The notes beneath the pieces were generated by a model, which made no database searches, was not told the DNA's origin, and saw only the letters and a list, made by a program, of their open reading frames with translations. Of a stretch of DNA of 60,000 nucleotides, positions 24,347 through 38,651 are shown in pieces. The translations under genes and the position numbers were made by a program. The DNA is taken from assembly GCA_009760855.2 (NCBI GenBank), contig WPIO01000004.1, positions 9,861,501 to 9,921,500 of the forward strand, read 5' to 3'. The DNA is from Cristatella mucedo. Lineage: Eukaryota; Bryozoa; Phylactolaemata; Cristatellidae. The number at the start of each line of letters is the position of its first letter. Position 1 is the stretch's first letter.

Positions 24347-27300
24347 GATAATATGATGGTATTGCGGATATGCAATGTAGATTAGACTTGTAGTTAACTG
24401 CTCGTGCTGTTTTGCAGATGGTCGAATGCCTGTTGAATCTGGGAGCAGATGTCAACGCAGTCAGCCTGACCGCCGACACTCCTCTGCACGTCATGATCCA
24501 CTGTAGTCGCATTGAGTGCGTCCGGGCGTTGCTGTGCCGTGAAGCAATTGCTAACGTCCCGAACCACGAAGGAAAGACTCCACTGCATCTCGCTATACCC
24601 GTGAGTGCCTGAAAATCGCTTCAGCTACACCTGAACTCATGTCGTACTCTCACCGAGGACTTTGCAGAATTAGCCATAGACTTAGCAGCTCTAGATTAAA
24701 AAAATTTTTTATGTGTATTTGTGTGTGTGGGGATGTGTTCGTGAATGAGTGTGTGTGGGTTAGCTGTTTCACGTGTTACATTGCATGTGTTATCTGGCAC
24801 ATACCTAATTCGGTCAGTTGCAGGAATTTTTTGTTGTGCTAAAGCTGCATGCACATGCTCATACTAATTTCTTCCGACCTGCTTTTATTGGGAATCACAT
24901 GCTAGCACGGGGCCTTAATTCTGGAGAGAGCACTCTGTGCTATGCTGTTCACATTTATAGGTCGGCAATGCCAATCTTATTCGGTGCTTGCTGGTGTTCG
25001 GTGCAGACGTGAACAGTCCTGATATAAATAAAGTCACACCGCGTCATCTCGCCGCAACGTGCGGCTGCAAGAATAGGTAAGCTGCCTGCTTGCATGCTCC
25101 TCGTGGAGCAAAGCCGACTCACGTGACGCTGCCCTCTGTCCTAGTTGTGCTGCTGCTCCGGCGGCCTGAAGCACGATCTGCTTGCGTGCAGTGTCCTTGA
25201 GCAGTTGCCTGAGGTGGGAGACCTTTCCTCACGGTGCTGTGTTGTACAGCAAGCCTCGGCTTTGTCATTAAAGAAATGCTCTCGAAGCGGCATGCTTGCA
25301 AGGGCAGCTATCTTCCTAACCAGAGAGTTCCACACTTGAAAACTAGAGGTCTAATACTACAGAAAATGTAGACGATCTGTAGTCAGGATTTTTCAATGGT
25401 ACATGGCACACTAGGTAAGGCGGTTGCTTTCACGACCTCGGTCCCGAGGTCGTTGGTTCGATTCCTGCGGTGGGCGATCCTTTATCGACACTGCAAGCAG
25501 TGGTGATAGCCTTAAAGGCTCTTCTGTCGCTATTCAAAAAGAGGCTGTTTAATCAGCTAGGACTTCCTACCCAGTGGTCGTACTTTTACCGGAAGTCTTC
25601 AGAAATGTGACTTTCGTCACACCAATTTTCCTGTGCTTGCAGCTTAACAAGCCAAGACTAGTCAAGCTTCTGTCCAAGTGCTTCCAATTTACTTAAAACC
25701 GTCGAGTGGTTGAGTGCTACTAGTATTATAGATGCACTTTTCTTACTTTTGTTGTGCCGTGGATAAGCAAAGAGTACTTATTTTTTACTGACAGCCTTCA
25801 AAGTAATCTCAATCAATTTAAAAGTGAGCCGTAGTTTTGAGTGCTTGGTGAGTAGTGATTTGCAGCCTAGTGAAAAAGTAGAGCTGCTCCAGGAGCCCTG
25901 TAAAGTGATGGAAACCCCCTTCAGGAAAAACGCCTTGCAGGTGCCTGGTAGCCCCTCTGGAAGCCCGGCAGACCCCCTCGTCGGGAGAGGCTACCGAGCT
26001 TGAGGGGGGGGGGTCCCCTCAAAGTAGCTGCTCACGACTGCGCACATGTGGAGCGATATGCAGATAACTTTTTCAGCGAGGGGCTTCCCGGCACCCCGAC
26101 AAAATAGCCCCTGACAAAATAATCTGCACACAAAACAGCACAAGACAAAATAGCTCCGACAAAATAGCCCCGACCAATTAAAAGAATAATTTTACAAATC
26201 TTTTATATTTCGATTAGCTTATAACAGCAAGCATATCCTGTACAGATAATGAAAATAAAATTTAAAATTTACTTTATTGGAAATGTTAAAAAGTGAAAGC
26301 GTATTGAAATGTTTTAGTTTTACAAAATTACAAATATTTTAAGAATAATTTACTAATGATCTAAATTTTTCTTATTTATTCTTAATAATAATAATAAACT
26401 TGATAACACACCCTCAGAGAACTCAAATCTCTTTCTAGGCACTTTACATTTTGTTTCCGTTTGCCGCCATATTCTTTTAATCCTTCCTGTCCATATCGAT
26501 CAGTCAATATGGACAACATAGAATCACAGAAAGGAAAAGAGTTGTTATTAAACGAAGGGTAAACCATAAGCGCTTAACCCTATTTTTATTTTAGGTTTTG
26601 GTTAGTCTGATTTTATCTCAAAATTATCAGCTTTGTCGGAGCTATATTGTCGGGGCTATTATGTCTTGGGCTGTTTTGTGTACGGGCTATTTTGTTGGGG
26701 CTATTTTGTCTGGGGCCAGTTTGTCTGGGGCTATTTTGTCGTGTCACCTGGCTGCCCCACCCCTAGCTTCCTCCTGATTACTGTAGGTCACACTTTTCAG
26801 CTGGCGCCCTCTCCTGATTACTTCGTCGGACAGGCTTGAGAGCCCGAATGGCCCCTGACAGATTAACAAAGCCAATCCGAAGCCTCACTCAGGCTCTCAC
26901 CGAGGCTCGGAACTGATTGGTGCAATCTAATCGGTCATTGGCCAGTGCCCGAGCCGCATCCGGCCCCTTCGTGGCATCAGTGGCCACGAAGTATGCTTGC
27001 CGGGCACCCATACTACCGGAACCCACACATCGCATTCCACAGTAGAGAGCACGAGCTGTGGCTCGGATCTCCGAAGAAGTCGCTAGCGCAGTGCGACCCT
27101 GGAGGTGGCCCAATTTTGCCGTGTAAGATCTTTGTAAGATCTTTGTAAGATCTCTGTAAGATCTTTGGCTGCCGCCCTCACTCTTCGCGAATATATGGTA
27201 TGCCTTTAGGTTAAAGCCAGCCCTTTGCACACAGGTAAGCTGAAGCAGGTACATTAATCGTGTTAGGTGCTTAGCAGTTCTTTCTCGAATTTGTGCCGAC

Positions 27301-28384
27301 GTTCGTAAGCAAAACATAAATCGAGCGGCTAAGTTAGGCTCAACCGTAGTAGCATTACTCATTTTAGTTTATTCATTGCAAGGATGGGGGCCCATATCCC
27401 TATTGGTGTTCAGTTATGCATAGCCTACCAGTTGAACTCAGTCCCACAAACGACTGGGTGAGCTACTGGCCGGAGAAGAGTCACCTATCCAGTTATTTGC
27501 CGACCAAATGCCTGTCTGGCTCACCGAGTTCGTGTACCACTAGCCCATGCAGACGACTGGACTTGATACTTTTTCTGTTTCAACCCGTGCGATAAGATTC
27601 CGTAAGCATTCGCCCTCACAGCATGCCCTCCATGCTTGCCCCTAGAGCTCAGTCGTATTTATGCAGTTCCTTTACATTTGAGATTGTATGCACACTTTTA
27701 TGTCTGAATTAAAGGCATCAGTTAAGTAACCGGGTGTGCATTTTCGCCTGGCGCTAGCAAATACTACTATACTTGCAAATCTCAAGAGAAAGTAAAAATA
27801 AAAAAGAACTAAATCTCCACATTGGCACTTTACACGTGCTGTAAAAGAAGCATCTTTATTGGTTAGTCATAACACGAACAGTGTCAGCAGGCATAAGCTA
27901 ACAAAAGGCGATTCATACAGACCCAGCAAAGGCTGCGAGGAACAGATGTAGTACAAGCAGGTCTAAACATGTGTGCTCACTGGCCAGCCTATGAGTGTTG
28001 TGCGTAAGTATAGTGCTGTCGGTTCCTTTGCTTTTTTGTGTGTTTTCATTTTAGTGACATTATTCTGCACACGCTACACATGGTTGGTGCAGAACGTTGC
28101 CAGCCATCCACTCTAGGTTGCAGTCCAGGCTGTGCTGCCAATGGCACAGATGATGGAAAACCCGATCGTCCTGACGTTTCGTTGCTATTGGAGAAAAGCC
28201 AGAGTGAAAGTAAGCAGTACAAGTGTCCGTCAGTCTCGGGCACTTAAAAATGTGCATCTGGCTTTGATGAAGCTCGGCACGGGGGTGCAGCTGCAGGGGC
28301 GAGCCACAGCCCCACTCGGTCTCACCCGACCTGCTTATCCATAGTGCATTATGCAAATCCAATTTTATCTGTCAGTGTGTGCGT

Positions 28385-28432
<48 letters not shown>

Positions 28433-31400
28433 ACTCCGGTCCGTGTGGATGCATGCGTGCCTGCACACGCGTGTGCACACGTGTGTGTGTGTGTGCATGT
28501 GTGTGTGCATGTGTGTAAGCATATGTGAGAGTGTGCGTGAGTATTTTTGCGTGTGGTTGTCTAGATGTGTGTGCACGTGAATGCATGTGTGCACGTGTGC
28601 ATGCTGTGTATGAACTCTGGTGCATTAATATGGAACGATATTTTGCTAAAAATGTTAGTGCCAAAAATGATGGCCTTCACCGGCAAAGCACACATCTAAA
28701 AGCCGAAATTAGTAATTTGGTGCAGGCATTGAAACTGTGGCCGGTGAGAATTTTTTATGGAATGGTATACACATTTCCTTATGTTTGTCAGCCTTAAACA
28801 GCTCTGGGTAATGCTGTATACGCTCGAACTGAATACTGTACATTAGTTCAGCATCGGCATTTCAGTGGCTTGGCAGTGTACAAGACATGAGGTGAAAGTG
28901 CTTTGAGGCACTGAACAGAGATTTAGCATTAGCGATCCATGGTTGCTTATGTGTTAAGATGATCAGAGGATGGTTTTGCATCATTTTTCTCTCTGTGTTC
29001 ACACTTAATAAAGCCCGGATTTTAATTGGGGCAAACGGCAAAATCTCGTGAATATCTGAAGCCGAGTAGGAGGGGATATCTACGATCCGACCCCAAGGTT
29101 CATGCGATCCAGATTCTTACTTTGCTTTGGTCCTCCGAGCTCCGGCAGCCTGCACAGCTCAGTCATTCGTTAATGAGCTGCTTCAGGCTGGCTGGCGATT
29201 GTGAGGTCTATTGTTATGCTTTATGTTTATGTTTATTTGCGAACGTGTGTATGTCTATGTTGAATATGGTCAGTCTGTGTTCATCCAAGGTGAAAAATCG
29301 GTTCATTCTATTTCCGAAGCATCGGGTGAGACAAAAGAGGAATGCCGCATTGCCGATGTGCATGTAGCACAGAATGTTAGCAATGATGGACTTGCCTTTT
29401 TTGTTCTCTCTAGTATGGGAGGATCTTCTTAAAGACGGACAATCGCTCATCGGTTTGGCTGCTGATTCCAGTCTTTCTGGAGATGACTCAACGGAGCAGC
29501 AATTGCAAGGACACAGGGTCAGTAGACTAACTTAAATCTCTCTGTTCTTGCTACCCTGCTGCTGCTGTACTGCTTCTACAGCTAGCCATCACGTCCGATC
29601 CCTATCCAAGATTAGGAGCTGTCTCCCACAGTTGCTTGTAAAAGATTTAACTAGCTCCTTAGTTCTGTCTCGGCTTGATTATTGTAATTCCCTTTTGGCT
29701 GGGCTACCAAACAAAGCGATTAGGCCACTGCAGCTGACTATGAATATGGCTGCAAGGCTAGTCTTCATGTCCCAGCGGTTTTAGCACCCGTCTCCTCTGC
29801 TAAAAGAGCTAGGATGGATGCCGGTTGAGCAACGGATACAGAGCAAAGTTCTTACGCTGACCCACAAGGCCCACCACGGCTTGGCTCCTTCGTACCTAGC
29901 TGAACTGCTTCGTCAGTTTCAGCCTGTTTGTGCCCTCAGGTCCTGTGTGGACAAAAAATTAGCTGTTCTAGTCCTCCGCTTAAAGACCATTGGCGACAGA
30001 AGCTTTAGCTCTGTAGGTCCTAGACTGTGGAACTCGCTTCCACAATTCTTACGAAACGACAACTACTCTCCTACTGCCGACTATGGCTCATCCTTTTCAG
30101 CGGTCCTGAGCTGCTACTTCCATGCTACTCACTACCTCAACTGCTCTCCTGACTCTGCTATGCTTCCCACTTTCTCTTTGTTGCGTGAGACGAAGCCTGT
30201 TGGCTACCGAAAGCGTACCGAAAGCCGCTTAGGCTGTGAGTGCGCTATACAAAACTCTCCTGCGTAACACCCACATGGTCTTTATGACTTTGTGGAGTTA
30301 CTGACGGAGATACATTACATTACATTACATTTGATGTGCTGCCTTGCTGCAGCTGTTGCCCTGCTGCACTCACAGCTGCCGTGTGCCACTCTACTCTTCC
30401 TTGATTTATTACTCCAAGAAGCCATTCGGCCAAACGTTATGCTGAAATTCTCTGTTGTGTGCTGAGAGCCTGGGCTTCTGCCAGTGCACAACCAGCATGT
30501 CCAGTAGTGTGCTGCAGCCCTAAAAGCCAAAGAGAGGAGCATTTTAAAAATAAAAAAGCAGTCAAGGAAATACAGTCAGTAGTGAAGCAGTATTAGCACT
30601 GAACAAAGGGAAAATATGTGCCAGGATCAGAAGCAGGAGCAAATTTAATCATCCTTGCGTTCAGGAATTTTGGAATTTCAGCGGGGAGAAAGTGACCGTC
30701 TTCGACGGTGATCAAGACGAAGGGCCGGCTAGTTTAGTATCTCACGTGTACCTAATCGTGCAATGGAGCTGACGGAGCTCAGTGGTGGGCCTTGAAAGCC
30801 AGAGGCACTGTTTTGACTTTTGTCTGCTGTTCGAACTAGAGCAACCCCGAGTGTATACATTATTGGTGAGCGTGTGGCTTAGCATATCAGATCTGAAGAT
30901 CAATCTGGTTGTCATAGTGAGAGCTAGCCGCTGGCCAGAGTATTTTGGCAGCCCTTGAAGGACAGACTTCCAGTTGCCCTACTCACTTAGCATCACATAT
31001 AAAAATATAAATCATTTGTATAGCGCCATAAGAGAACTTAATCTCTATTCAGGCGCTTCACATATGCCACGGGGCTCGAGCCCATGACCTCAGCCAGACC
31101 TAGGTCGGGGCGAGCACCTTAACCACTGGGCCACACCACCTGAGCAGAGCTCTGAAGATTATCATCGGTTAACCACGTCAATCCCTAGTCTGAAATGGTC
31201 TGAATTAGACGACTTGCCACTTACACAATATTTTGAATGAGTGTCGAAGACAAAGCAGCGATCAGTGAATGCACGTGCACCGTGAGCCATGGCAATAGTC
31301 TGACCATGGTATTGCACTTTTTACCGGTCAGCAACGCTAATACATGTATAGCTTTTAGGGTCTCTTATGGGTAGAAATTCAGTTCTATTGTTGCCAGCTT

Positions 31401-34400
31401 TTTAATTTAATTTAAGTGCCTAATGCCTCACAGCTAATATTGTGTATGTGTTCAGTCGGTCGTGCAATCATAGAACTATTAGAACTAATCCCTAATTCGG
31501 ACGTTTTATGTGATTAGCAAGGCACGATGTTGTTGACTTGGAAGTGTCAGCCAATGTTGCTGCTAGAATTACCTGCTAAAGCATCAAGTAATCCAAGAGC
31601 TGCAGTAGACTGTAGGCAGACCCGTCGGTAGCACTTTCGAGACTCGATCTGGCTAAGTCATGTGGTATTGACAGTATTATGGTGAGAAATTTGGGACTCA
31701 ATTCATCATCTCAGTGATCGATTCACCTAGGTCATCACCTAGTGATCGATTATATCAAATACTGTAAACATTTTGAGGAAGACCACGGTAGTGATTTTGT
31801 CATCTTTGTTAATTAGGGTGTCGTTAGTAATGCAGACAGAGAAAATAGCAAGTTTTGCGTGTACCATGTACTGATGGCCCCTTAGCCTAACATTTGTTAT
31901 CACCCATATTTTGTAAATGAGTTATATATGCACTGAACAGGTCGATACTGAGTGGCATTATCAGTTTGCCATGTTGATCTCACCGTGACAGTGCTTCTGA
32001 TGTATGAAGTGATGTTTTTAGAATATGCCCCACATATTGCGAATGGAAATGTGATAGTATTCTTTGTTTTAGCTAATTGTCAATGTATGTGTCACATAAA
32101 CTTACAATGAGGAGTATTTTATTACAAGAACCTGTGATTGCATATGAATATACATGCCTTCCTTCTGCCTACCGGGTGCACTTGCCTCTAATCCTAATTT
32201 ATACTGCTGGAAATATATGTGGAGCTATCTCAACTTGATGCTCTCTTTCATGTTTCAACGTAGCTTCCTCTTAAGCAAGTACTTAATTCATTTCGGATGG
32301 CCGAGTCACCACTGCTAAATGAATCACCTGGTCAAATCAAGCTTCTGAAGGGGTCATCGGCAGTCGGCAGACAATCGGCTTCGGTATAATCAGACAAAAA
32401 TGTGAATGATGCTTGTAGAGATGTATGGTATGTAAAAAGACTAGTTGATTGTTGAATAGTATCACTGGGAATTCGTTTAGTGGAGCCGCTAGGGGCACAT
32501 CGAATTTTTTGCAGAGTACTTAGGGAGAATAGCCAGATAGATATGTGTGTACTATTAAAGACATTTTGCAAACATTGTAATTGTATTTTTTCTTGACGAT
32601 CATCCAGGATCGATTGCTCAAACTCTTGAGTGACTAGTGTGTCAAAGAAACCCCCATATCCTGATTCTCAGGACATCAGCAAGTCAGCAGCTCAATTATT
32701 CCAGAACACGCTATGCTAAGACACCACCCAAGAGTCAATACGACATGAAGCTGTCAAATCTTAACGTACGCATGGTGCATAAGCATATCTGTACCGAGAA
32801 CCAGCACTACGCTGTGGCTGTTCTTTAAAACTCATACATAGCTGATAGTGTCGTTATTAAGCAGAATGCTAGATTTTGTGCCTACAGGCCCATAGTTGAC
32901 TTACACTACTTATTAATGTCACATACACAATTACATATAGAACGATGAACTGAGTCAAGCCACAGCACTTGTATGGCTGCCGTATAATTGTGCACTTATA
33001 GATGTCTGCATCCGGTTATTAATGCCGTGGTTAACATTATTCTAGGTTTTATGCCTGGATGGCGGTGGTATACGTGGCCTAATACTTATTGGCATCTTGA
33101 TGGCTATTGAGAAAGAGACTGGCAAACCATTGACCTCATTGTTTGACTGGATCTCTGGAACAAGCACCGGTGGCATACTGGCACTAGCCATTGCATCTGG
33201 TAAGTGGGTCTACGGGTGTTGTGTACTATTACAACATCGTTATGTGAACATCAGCATTAAAGTTTACTTTGAGGACACATAAGAACATAACTTCTTTAGC
33301 AAATTTTTCTACTTGTGTACCCTAATGCTGTTAGACGTTTGGTGGCCAAAGCAATACCTGTTTATTTATGTATGGTTTTGCTTGCTGAAGGCTGTATAGT
33401 GGCAGTAGCAATGTCCATATAATTGGTGAATTGTTTTGATTGCTGAATGCTATATATTGTCGTAATTTTAAGCCGTGGCTTGAGACTTTCGCCTGTAATG
33501 CTGAAATCCCGAGGAAATTGTATACTCTTTTGAGTTAGTTGAAAACGAAATCATACAATTTAATTGGTCTAGTCAGTCTGCTATAGGCACTTCTGCCTTC
33601 TAGTTGGCTACTTGATAACCATAAACTCACTAGATCAAACTGGGGCTTGGCTTTTTGTTTGGTCCACACTGCCATGGCATGTGCACTGTTTGGAGACCGT
33701 GCATTTAGTTCGTATGCTCCCAAAGCCTGGAACTCCCTCCCGACTTGCGTCAGAACATCCCCTGACTTGACCACGTTTAAAAAGAACTTAAAAACACACC
33801 TATTTAGGACAGCATTTAGTGGGTCCCTGTGATTCGTCCTTCATGTGCTTATGCGGGCTGACACTGTGCATGCTGCCACTAACCACATTCGCATGCTGAC
33901 CCTGTGCATGTCACCCCTAACCATATTATTCATTTTGTTTGTTTTTCAAGCATGATGTTACTTACCATTCAATTGCATTTCCCTTTGCAGCAAATGTAAA
34001 GCGCCTAGAGAGAGATTGAGTTCTCTGAGGTTGCTTTATCAAGTGCTTTATTATTATTATTTTGAATTTGCATTTAAATTGTTAATATGCGATCGCCTCA
34101 TTGATCTTTGACTCTTTTCACACCAAGGTTTTTTCATGCTTTTTGTTTTGAGCTTGATGTAAGCACCATGTGCCTGAGGCAGAATCTCCATGAGTCCTGT
34201 AGTTGTTGAGTACATGCAAGTGCATGTGTGTGCTTGTGACCTCTGTCCAGTAATTGTCCACCCATTCCCGTGCTGCCGTGTGAACCTAGGAATTTCTCGT
34301 GGTGCCTGTTGCTTTTGTTAACAATCCCATCGTTGTTTATTGCCAATCTATGTTTTCTTACAATATGCTGTCGTTCCTCAGGAAAAACGGCCCGCTTCGC

Positions 34401-36235
34401 ACTGGGGATGTACTTCCGCCTTAAGGACGAGGTGTTCTGCGGCTCGAAGCCGTACAAAGCAGAGCGGCTGGAAAATGTCTTGAAGAGTGTATTCGGCGAA
34501 CACGCTCCAATGATAGCCATCAGCCAGCCAAAGTAAGTTACAGCTTGCGCCTGCTGCTGCTCGATGTTGCCACACCGCCGCCATGCCATGCTGCTACTGC
34601 TGTTGCGTGTGCTCGATGAATTTGCTTGCTGGCTGCAGCTGCCACACACGAGGCTCTCTACAGGACTCGTACGCACCAGTCATGCCTGCTGGCCCTACAC
34701 CCTGGTGGTTGCTTTCCCTCAGTGAATGTGAGAGCTTTCTGAAAAGTTTGCTCTTTGCCTCGTCGGTGCTCTCTTTACACAAGAGTGATGGTGACAGCGG
34801 TTGTCGCAGATCGCCATCCTCCTGACCTGCACATTTTCCGCAACTACGACCACCCGAAAGATTCGCTGGTTTCTCCCAAGGGGCCGGCATTTGCCGAGCC
34901 TTTACCGAAAATCAACGGTGCGTTCCTGCAAAGGATCTGCATAACCTTGCTGCCTCTGGCTCCTGGCAGCGGTTCCTCCTAGTTTCCCTTCGAAAATTCG
35001 CGTGCACGCTATTGAATTTGCATTTCTGCCTCTGGCCCTGTCTTCGCATGGACATTGGATGTCAGGGCGACGACGAGCACTTTTCGGTTTTTAGAAGTCA
35101 AAATCTGGCAGGCAGCCCGGTGCAGCGGGGCAGCCCCGTCGTTCTTTCGGGCTGCACTCAATAGATTTTTGGACGGTGGCCTTGCTTCAAACAATCCCAC
35201 GCTCGACACGCTGACCGAGATACAGGAGTACAATGCTGCTTTGATGCTGATGGTGAGCACATACTTCTCACTTGCTGGCCCCAGACCGAGGTGCGGTGGC
35301 CAGTGCAGTTTTTTCGGACGAAGGAAAGAGTCCCCTTTAACGACAAAAAATTACATGGCTTGGTCAGCCGTGTCCTAATCCGACTAATTACGTCTCAAAC
35401 TTCATTACGTCGTGATTTTACTTGACATTTTTTTATGCTCATGTGTGTCTTGCTTAAGGGGGAATGTCAAGAAAATATCTATAAAATTTGTCCGACAAAT
35501 CAAATATGTGTTTATGGTACCTTTCGAAAGACAAATATGTTAGAACTGGGATCGGAAGTTTTGACGACTTCCACATGAAAGAAAAATTGGTTATGCCAAC
35601 CACGTCTAACCCGGATGTAAACCGGAAGCAACAAATCTACAAATAAAAATTGTACCGATCTCTGCATCATATGCGACTTGTATTCAAACTTGTCGAACCT
35701 TAGTAGATCGCTATAGATGCTTGAAGCTTGTTGAGGTGCATACTTGTGACTTTTACACAGCTTCATTTCCAGGGTTGGTTGGTGCCTTTTAAATTAAATA
35801 ACAACTGATATTTCACGTATCGGAATGAAATTTGAAATGCGAGTTCAGCTCTGCTTTTTTACCCTAGTTTTTAATATTTTGGATTTCGGTTCGATACAAT
35901 TGTTCCTTTATGTCCACGATTACGGAAAATAAAGCTCCATTACGTTTGATGCCGCATACAGCCAAATGTATCAAACCGAATTCCAAACTATTAAAAACTA
36001 GGGTAAAAAAAGCAGAGCTGAGCTCGCATTTCAAATTTCATTCCGATACGTGAAATATCAATTGAGTTATTTAATTTATAAGGCACCAATTAACCCTGGA
36101 AATGGAGCTGTATAAAAGTCACAAGTATGCACCTCAACAAGCTTCAAGCATCTATAGCGATCTACCAAGGTTCGACAAGTTAGGATACAAGTTGCATGTG
36201 ATGCAGAGATCGGTAAATCTTCTATTTATTTATAA

Positions 36236-36277
<42 letters not shown>

Positions 36278-36278
36278 C

Positions 36279-36325
<47 letters not shown>

Positions 36326-38619
36326 ATATATATTTTAATAAATATTTTATTTATTTACTCTATTTTAATCCTGAATGTGCCGATGTGCCTCTCATTTTTA
36401 TAGTCTGGTAGCCTGATTTATTTGCTTGCTCATGTTTTTGGTTGCGTTTCTGTTTGACCTACCTCCCGTTTATGGGAGTGTTGCAATCATTTGCTCACTA
36501 CAGTACTTTGACCCGGTGTTTGCTGTTTGTTTGTGGCTCCACAATCTTGGCCAGAGGTCTGAAGGCCAAAGACGATTTGTGATGGGCCCGTATAGCCCGT
36601 CGTGCTGTGTGAGCGCTTGGTCGCGACCAACTTCCACTGCATCCCCTAGCGTGTGGACAGCACACTTGCTAAGATCGTGTCCATCGTCTACTTCTGTGCT
36701 GATGTCCGCGGGGCTGCAGGCGGGTGCCTGGTGAGATCAGCATTCAACTGACTGTTGTAACAAATTTGAATGAGCTGATGATGGTCACACCATGTCCCAC
36801 CTCGCCTTTACATGTTAACTCACATTTGCTTCCTGTCACGATATCACCTGGTAAATGTAAGAGATCGACTAGTATCGGATGTTGACTTTTGCCTGTTGGC
36901 TGCCATTTCTTGCATTGATACAAACTGTCGGGGTCAGCAGTCTGTATTCTAAGCACTAATGACGTTAGCCCCCTAGCCGACATTAACTGGCATACGACTG
37001 TGCTGTTTTGATGTGCTTCGGAGTGGAAAGCACATAACTCAAAAGGGAACCAGAGAACCTCTACTCGAAATTTTAATCCTTGTGTATATACCTCGCTATA
37101 TACCTATATAATACCTCGCTAAATGTATGCGATAGTTTTGTACCGAGAAGTGACGAATTTACATGAAGCTCGTAGGGTAAGAATGGGGATTCACTTAGAA
37201 TCACACTGGGCGTACGATTCCAGCCCGAGGTTACATTATGGTCATAAAGTCATAAAGGCATTTATCTTATCATAACCCACCGTCAGCATGGATGTTGTCT
37301 AAGTTTACTCCAAATTTTTTCAAAGGTTAAGTTTAAGTTGCTAAGGTTAAACGTCCATTTATGCATACAAAATAGTAACGTAGGACTAAGTCTGAAGCCA
37401 AAAGCGAGCAAAATGAACCAGCGATCTGTGACGTCTACCGAAGAAAAGTAGCTCGGAAAATGCTGCTTGCTATAAGATGATCTACAACCTTGGCTGAGAA
37501 ACCATCAAGTAAATCGTTTAAAAAGCCGTGAGAGTTAGTGTGTGGGGATATGAGACGTGGAGTATTCCGTACTGGCTAGGTTTTTAATTTTTTGCGTTTC
37601 ACCGACTACAGAAAGTTGTACTCTTAATATAATTTCAGGTACTCGCTTTCCAGACACGACACTATTTAGCGGGCTGTACAAGATCCTCACTGTCCTTAAA
37701 GTTGCTCACGCCTCTGATTTATCTAGTAAACAGGTTACTTTCGATTTGCTACTTTCGATTTGCTTCTATAAAAATCTTAAAAAATCTTTCCTAAGCAGCG
37801 TATGAAAACTCAAAGTAAACGCTTCCTGCAAAACCTTGCGAGGATAAACTAGCCTAACTTGCAGCAAAGGCGTGCCCTAGTGATAGAGGTCTGCAAGCCA
37901 ACACGATATAAATAGTAATAGAATGGCCCGTGTTAACTTATAGGCCTTTCCGAGTAGGTCATTTCGTACGTGTGGAAGCCGAAGATTCGTCCACTTTGCT
38001 TATTCTGCGAATCACATGTTCAGCAGTCCTATAATCTTATGCTATATATTGAGGACTTGCAAAAGCTTAAAAAATAAGTGAATGATAAGTTTGCTGGTGA
38101 ATTCTGATGAATACAATTGGAGGTGGCAGGAATTTTAAGTCATTGGCTGAGCCTGTACTGCCTTTGGAATGTCTCGATGCCCAGAACGCGCATGCTAGAA
38201 TTGAAATTTGGGGTGATGCTTCCGGTATATACGAGGGTTTTCTACGATGTCAGGCTTAGTAAAGTTATGCACAACAAGTGAAAATATTTGTTGGCAACCC
38301 AAAAAACACATGCTGTTGGTGTCTATGCGTTTAATAGGATGCCGTTCGAGCACGATTCTCAATACCTCCCTTGTCCGACCAGGCATAAAGGTCACAGGCA
38401 TGAAGGTCACAAGCTGCTGCGTTATCTATTCTGCTGCAGCGCATTCCACTGAGCCTGAGTTTTATAGAAAAGGGTCGGCTATCGGTGGAGGTCGAAAGTT
38501 CTTTTTTTCTTGATTGCCCTAGTTTCTGATTTCAAGTATTTCTTGGAGTAAAAGAAGTGGTTTTTTCTAGGCCGTTGGTCTGTTTCACCGGTTGCTGATG
38601 TTCATTTTGATTTGGCCTC

Positions 38620-38651
<32 letters not shown>

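Noticed and set aside
28344-28664. Val-Cys and His-Thr repeat frames
   Set aside because: Products of the GT microsatellite; no start context or domain.
34784-34786. Alternative acceptor AG two bases downstream at iPLA2 exon 13
   Set aside because: It shifts the frame and loses the conserved Lys-Val-Met start of the exon.
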